From: Chloroflexota bacterium
GTDB taxonomy: Bacteria > Chloroflexota > UBA6077
Length of the DNA: 16,567 nucleotides
Reading direction: 5' to 3'
NCBI GenBank assembly: GCA_021845945.1
Contig: JAJZRD010000058.1
Location: 1 to 16,567 of the forward strand
The position numbers and the translations under genes are program-made. Shown piece after piece: positions 13,057-16,567 of the stretch; position 1 is the first letter of the stretch, and every line of letters starts with the position of its first letter. The notes beneath the pieces are model-generated. The model saw nothing but the letters and a program-made list of their open reading frames with translations. It was not told the origin of the DNA and did no database searches.

Positions 13057-15753
13057 TCATCGGCTCATCAACTGTTTGACTGCCTTGTCGACCTCAACTG
13101 TGGCCACCACCGAGGCCGCGATCCCCACGATCACCAGCCAGCTCTGCGGGGCCAGGGGTTCCAGTCCGAGGATGAACTGCAGTGGACCCCAGTACAGGGC
13201 GAGGACCTGCAGCCCGAGGGCCGCCACGATCGACGCGAACAGAAACCGGTTGGACAGCGGATTCATCCGAAAGGCCGACCGGGTGAAGGAGCGGCTGTTG
13301 AAAATGTGGAAGTTCTGGAAGAGAACCATGGTGGTCACGGCTACCGTTCGGGCATACTCGACGGGAGCGCCGGAGAGGAGTTGCCAGACGAAGGCACCCA
13401 GAGTGCCCGCCAGCAGGACGAGGCCGACGAGGATCGTGCGCTCGACCATCGGTCGGGTAAGCAACCCTTCCCTCGGGTTCCTCGGAGGCCGGCGTCCGAC
13501 GTTCTCCTCGGCGGGCTCGAAGGCCATGGCCACATCCTGCAGCCCATTGGTGACCAGGTTGATCCAGATTGCCTGAGCGGGCAGAAAGGGCAGGGGCAGC
13601 CGGAGGGCGATGCTGGTGATGACGGTCAGCACCAGGCCCAGCCCCGTGGGGATCAGGAACATGACCACCTTCCGGATGTTGTCGAAGACGACGCGCCCCT
13701 CTTCCACGGCGGCGTAGATGGTAGCGAAATTGTCGTCGGCTAGCACCATGTCCGACGCTTCCTTGGCCACGTCGGTGCCGGTGATCCCCATCGCGACCCC
13801 GATGTCCGCCTGCTTCAGGGCGGGGGCGTCGTTCACGCCGTCCCCGGTGACGGCAACCACCTCTCCGTGCCCGCGAAGCTGCCGGACGATCCGCAGCTTG
13901 TGATGCGGGGCCGCCCGCGCGTATACGGAGACCTCCTCCACTCGAGCGAGCAGCTGGTCGTCGTCCATCGCCTCCAACTCCCGGCCATCTATGGCCCGGG
14001 CAGCCCGGCCCCCGACGATGCCCATCCGGCGGGCTATCGCCTCCGTCGTCACCTTGTGGTCGCCGGTGATCATAACCACCCGGATGCCGGCATCCCTGCA
14101 GCGCGCCACCGCATCGATCGCCTCCGGCCGGGGTGGATCGATCATCCCCTGAAGACCCGCGAAGGTGAGCCCGCTTTCCACGTCCCTATGATCCACCTCC
14201 TCGGCGCCGGGAGCGGCGGTCTTGCAGGCCATGGCCAGCACCCTCAACCCCTGGGAGGCCAGCCGGTGACTCTCCTGTAACACCGAGGCTCGATCCAGGG
14301 GAACCGTGACCATCGCCTCTCCCGCCAGCATGGCATCGCACATCTCCAGAACTCGCTCTGGAGCCCCTTTGACAAAGACCAGCCGGCGTCCCTTGTGGTC
14401 GTGGAGGGTGGCCATGTACTGCCGGTCGGACTCGAAGGGGATCTCGTCCAGCAGCGGGTAGGCATCCCTCTCCAGCTCGTCGTGAAGGCCACCCTTCATG
14501 GCGGCCACCAGCAGCGCCATCTCCGTCGGGTCCCCATCGGGGCGGTACCGGCCGTCCTCCTGGTAGACCGAGGACTCGTTGGCCAGCATGCCTATGCGCA
14601 GAGTGAGTTCCAGCTCGGGATGCTCTGGCAGTTCGACCCTCTGCCCATCCGTCAGGATCTCGCCCATCGGGGCGTAGCCGGAACCGGTCACCCTGTAGGT
14701 CCGTCCGCCGGCGTAGATGCTGGTCACCGTCATCTCGTTCTTGGTGAGGGTGCCGGTCTTATCCGAGCAGATGACGGTGCAGCTTCCGAGGGTCTCCACG
14801 GCCGGCAGCTTGCGGACGATAGCGTTGCGCTGGGCCATGCGCCAGACGCCTACCGCGAGCGCGACGGTTATGGTGACCGGCAGCCCCTCGGGGACTGTCG
14901 CCACCGCCGTGGCGACCGCGGTGAGGAGAATGTCCGACAGATTCTCGCCCAGGCCGAGTCCGAGGCCGAAGACCACGGCCGTAACCGCGAGCACCAGCCC
15001 CGCGATCAGCCGGGCAAAGCGATCCAGACGCAGCTGGAGGGGCGACTCGACCTCCCCCACCCCGCGCACCTGCGCCGAGATCTGCCCGAAGACGGTCTGC
15101 ATCCCCGTGGCCACCGCCACGCCTGCGCCTCGCCCCCGGGCGATGCCCGTCCCCGTGAAGGCCATGTTGGCCCGGTCTCCCAGGGGGGCGCCCGGGTCGT
15201 GGATGACTTCGAGGCGCTTCGCCACGGGAACGGACTCGCCGGTGAGTATCGACTCGTCGACCTGGAGGTCGAAGGCGCGGAGGAGGCGCAGGTCCGCGGA
15301 CACCTTGACCCCCGACTCGAGGAGGATGACGTCGCCGGGCACCACCATTCGGGCGTCGATCTCCCGCTCCGCGCCGGCGCGGAGCACCCTGGCCCTGGGC
15401 GCCAGCGCCTCTGCCAGGGCTCGCATGGCCTGCTCGGCCTTGTACTCCTGGACGAACCCCACCACGGAGTTGAGGACGACCACCACCAGGATTACGCCGG
15501 CGTCGACGTACTTCCCCAGGGCCAGGGCGGCGGCAGCCGCGGCGAGAAGGATGTAGATGAGGGGGCTCTTCACCTGGCGGAGGAGGATGGCGATGGGCCG
15601 AGCCCTCTCCTCCGCTGGCACCTCGTTGGGACCATACCGCGCGATCCGGCGCGCCGCCTCGTCTTCGGGAAGTCCTTCCCACCCCGTCTGAAGCTTCGAC
15701 AGGACCCGGTCGGTATCGAGTGTATGCCAGCGCTCTTCTGCCCCGTCGCGCAT
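13057..15753 (-). CDS. P-type cation-transporting ATPase (P2-like), ion unknown
   Basis: ATP-driven cation pump of the inner membrane, 898 residues, full length. Order of elements: cation-ATPase N-terminal domain (HTLDTDRVLSKLQ...ARYGPNEVP), M1-M2, actuator loop TGES (171-174), M3-M4 with VPEGLP (288-292), phosphorylation motif DKTGTLT (Asp331), nucleotide-binding VFVKGAPERVLEM, hinge TGDGVNDAPALKQADIGVAMG (Asp638 nearby), and M5-M10. PEGLP in M4 is shared with Ca2+-type pumps, but M6 reads NLVTNGLQD (732-740), where SERCA-type pumps have NLVTDGLPA, and M5 (IPTGLGLVL) lacks the Ca-site-I acidic residue. The ion is therefore uncertain. Start: ATG 15751-15753, with a weak AAGG upstream. It diverges from a UspA gene, suggesting a shared stress-controlled promoter. 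Confidence 0.92.
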   Translation of the reverse strand: MRDGAEERWHTLDTDRVLSKLQTGWEGLPEDEAARRIARYGPNEVPAEERARPIAILLRQVKSPLIYILLAAAAAALALGKYVDAGVILVVVVLNSVVGFVQEYKAEQAMRALAEALAPRARVLRAGAEREIDARMVVPGDVILLESGVKVSADLRLLRAFDLQVDESILTGESVPVAKRLEVIHDPGAPLGDRANMAFTGTGIARGRGAGVAVATGMQTVFGQISAQVRGVGEVESPLQLRLDRFARLIAGLVLAVTAVVFGLGLGLGENLSDILLTAVATAVATVPEGLPVTITVALAVGVWRMAQRNAIVRKLPAVETLGSCTVICSDKTGTLTKNEMTVTSIYAGGRTYRVTGSGYAPMGEILTDGQRVELPEHPELELTLRIGMLANESSVYQEDGRYRPDGDPTEMALLVAAMKGGLHDELERDAYPLLDEIPFESDRQYMATLHDHKGRRLVFVKGAPERVLEMCDAMLAGEAMVTVPLDRASVLQESHRLASQGLRVLAMACKTAAPGAEEVDHRDVESGLTFAGLQGMIDPPRPEAIDAVARCRDAGIRVVMITGDHKVTTEAIARRMGIVGGRAARAIDGRELEAMDDDQLLARVEEVSVYARAAPHHKLRIVRQLRGHGEVVAVTGDGVNDAPALKQADIGVAMGITGTDVAKEASDMVLADDNFATIYAAVEEGRVVFDNIRKVVMFLIPTGLGLVLTVITSIALRLPLPFLPAQAIWINLVTNGLQDVAMAFEPAEENVGRRPPRNPREGLLTRPMVERTILVGLVLLAGTLGAFVWQLLSGAPVEYARTVAVTTMVLFQNFHIFNSRSFTRSAFRMNPLSNRFLFASIVAALGLQVLALYWGPLQFILGLEPLAPQSWLVIVGIAASVVATVEVDKAVKQLMSR

Positions 15754-15814
15754 GGGTTATCTTGCCTTCAGGAGAGAGCGAATCACGTAGACTGGCGCAA
15801 GGGCTGTGCCTCTT

Positions 15815-15829
15815 GGACCCATAGGGCCC
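15815..15829. promoter_or_regulatory. Imperfect palindrome in the ATPase-usp divergent promoter region
   Basis: GGACCC (15815-15820), spacer ATA, GGGCCC (15824-15829): an inverted repeat with one mismatch, in the 126-base gap between two divergent genes. Possible operator. It does not fit the published mycobacterial DosR box. Confidence 0.3.
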
Positions 15830-15879
15830 TGCGGTACGGAGACTGCTGTGCTCGCTGCCGCGAGCAATGCCGACTGCGG

Positions 15880-16383
15880 ATGCGCGAGGAAAGGAACAAA
15901 GGGTTGGCAAGAAGGCGCAAGAGGAAGGCGCTTATCGGAAGGATACTCGTGCCGACAGATGGTTCGAAAGGGGCTTTGGGGGCCGCGAGGTACGCCGCTG
16001 AACTCGCTAAATGCTTTGGAGCCGACGTAACGCTGCTCCACGTGGTGGAGACAGTTCGAATACCGTCGTTGTACTTGACCGGCATCGATCGGGAGCAGAT
16101 CCGGAAGGGATGCTTCGAGGGGGGGAGGGCTATCCTGAGCCTGACGCAGAAAGCGCTATCGGAGGCGGGTGTCCCTGCCGACACGGAGCTGCGAGAAGGG
16201 CGACCGGGAGAAGTGATCGTCGAGGTGGCCGCCCAGGGCAAGTACGACGTGATCGTCATCGGCCACCGCGGAGCCAGCCTGGCCGAAAGCCTCGTGCTGG
16301 GCAGCGTGAGCGATCATGTAGCTCACAATGCCACCTGCCCGGTTCTGATCGTCAGGGGTGAGTGGCCTGACCTATCTGCTTGA
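15880..16383 (+). CDS. Universal stress protein, UspA family, ATP-binding type
   Basis: Cytoplasmic stress protein; 167 residues from the ATG at 15880. The domain begins IGRILVPTDGSKGALGAARY, with the usual Asp in PTDGS. It ends with the ATP-binding signature G-2X-G-9X-G(S/T), seen as GHRGASLAESLVLGSVSD, followed by HNATCPVLIVR. The start is uncertain. The ATG has no ribosome-binding site, whereas an in-frame TTG at 15904 has AAGGA 8 bases upstream; that would give 159 residues, nearer the usual 140-150. It diverges from the cation ATPase and its 3' end overlaps the opposing ComM-like gene by 32 bases. Confidence 0.88.
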   Translation: MREERNKGLARRRKRKALIGRILVPTDGSKGALGAARYAAELAKCFGADVTLLHVVETVRIPSLYLTGIDREQIRKGCFEGGRAILSLTQKALSEAGVPADTELREGRPGEVIVEVAAQGKYDVIVIGHRGASLAESLVLGSVSDHVAHNATCPVLIVRGEWPDLSA

Positions 16384-16567
16384 GCCGGAGGGCTCGGCGG
16401 GACGGTCGGCGGCCTGCGCCAAGGCCCTCCACTCGGGCTCGGATCTGCTCCGAAGTCTCCCCCTGGCCGTCGCCCGCCAGCTTCTCGTAGGCGATGCGGG
16501 GGACGTCCACGTGGATGTCGATCCGGTCCCGCATGGGGCCACTGATCCGCTTCTGGTACTTGCTTAC
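16352..16567 (-). CDS. ComM/YifB-like Mg-chelatase-family protein, partial, with early stop
   Basis: Only the C-terminal part of a gene entering from beyond the window. SKYQKRISGP...RDRIDIHVDVPRIAYEKLAGD followed by SEQIRARVEG matches the AAA+ core end of the ComM/YifB family (DNA branch-migration/transformation-related helicase). Normal members continue roughly 100 residues after the RVEAAR motif, into a C-terminal Mg_chelatase_C domain. Here similarity stops at RVEG and 28 unrelated Arg-rich residues lead to a TGA at 16352-16354. A +1 shift near 16430 would give RVEALAQAAD, closer to the family, but that frame also stops within about 20 codons. Hence truncated or degenerate. The last 32 bases overlap the opposing usp gene. 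Confidence 0.75.
   Translation of the reverse strand, partial: VSKYQKRISGPMRDRIDIHVDVPRIAYEKLAGDGQGETSEQIRARVEGLGAGRRPSRRALRLKQIGQATHP

Noticed and set aside
15806..15840. A DosR-type operator in the usp/ATPase gap
   Set aside because: The palindrome is GGACCC-ATA-GGGCCC and does not match the TTSGGGACTWWAGTCCCSAA consensus; kept only as a generic palindrome.
1..16567. CRISPR array, insertion sequence, phage genes or a defence system
   Set aside because: No regularly spaced repeats, transposase, integrase or defence domains were found on either strand.

Overview
This GC-rich window reads as a bacterial chromosome segment. A complete T-box leader with a sigma70-type promoter, a stand-alone 2-oxoglutarate dehydrogenase E1 (without the E2-like N-terminal extension of actinobacterial KGD) and strong Shine-Dalgarno sites suggest a high-GC Gram-positive-type lineage such as a high-GC Bacillota or Chloroflexota member. 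This placement is inference; there is no rRNA or other marker gene here.

Layout. (1) 1-2417, minus strand: a LIV-type amino-acid ABC transporter (permease cut by the window edge, then a lipoprotein binding protein), headed by a T-box riboswitch with its own promoter and intrinsic terminator. The specifier triplet reads UGG (tryptophan), unexpected for a transporter normally labelled branched-chain. (2) 2473-4730, minus strand: overlapping pabC and pabB for p-aminobenzoate/folate synthesis; no pabA is present. (3) 5123-9326, plus strand: sucA-sucB, the E1 and E2 subunits of 2-oxoglutarate dehydrogenase; E3 must be encoded elsewhere. (4) 9367-11491, minus strand: a citrate/2-methylcitrate synthase followed by an MmgE/PrpD gene. 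Both are abnormal: the synthase runs past its expected end into the next gene, and the MmgE/PrpD frame seems to lack an internal block and to end in the C-terminus of a phosphosulfolactate synthase (ComA family). (5) 11944-12916: upp, and a small unknown convergent gene. (6) 13057-16383: a P-type cation ATPase divergent from a UspA protein. (7) 16352-16567: the end of a ComM/YifB-like Mg-chelatase-family gene that stops early and runs off the window.

Regions 3 and 4 place central carbon metabolism together (citrate synthase, 2-oxoglutarate dehydrogenase, perhaps a 2-methylcitrate branch). Region 1 would be switched on when charged tRNA(Trp) is scarce, if the specifier reading is right. Several intergenic gaps hold palindromic, REP-like elements.

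Most notable: the apparently Trp-specific T-box on a LIV-type transporter, and the MmgE/PrpD-ComA chimera. The chimera, the displaced stop of the citrate synthase and the short ComM end suggest deletions in this part of the genome, or assembly/sequence errors; reads are needed to separate these. No mobile element genes, CRISPR array or canonical RNA gene were seen.
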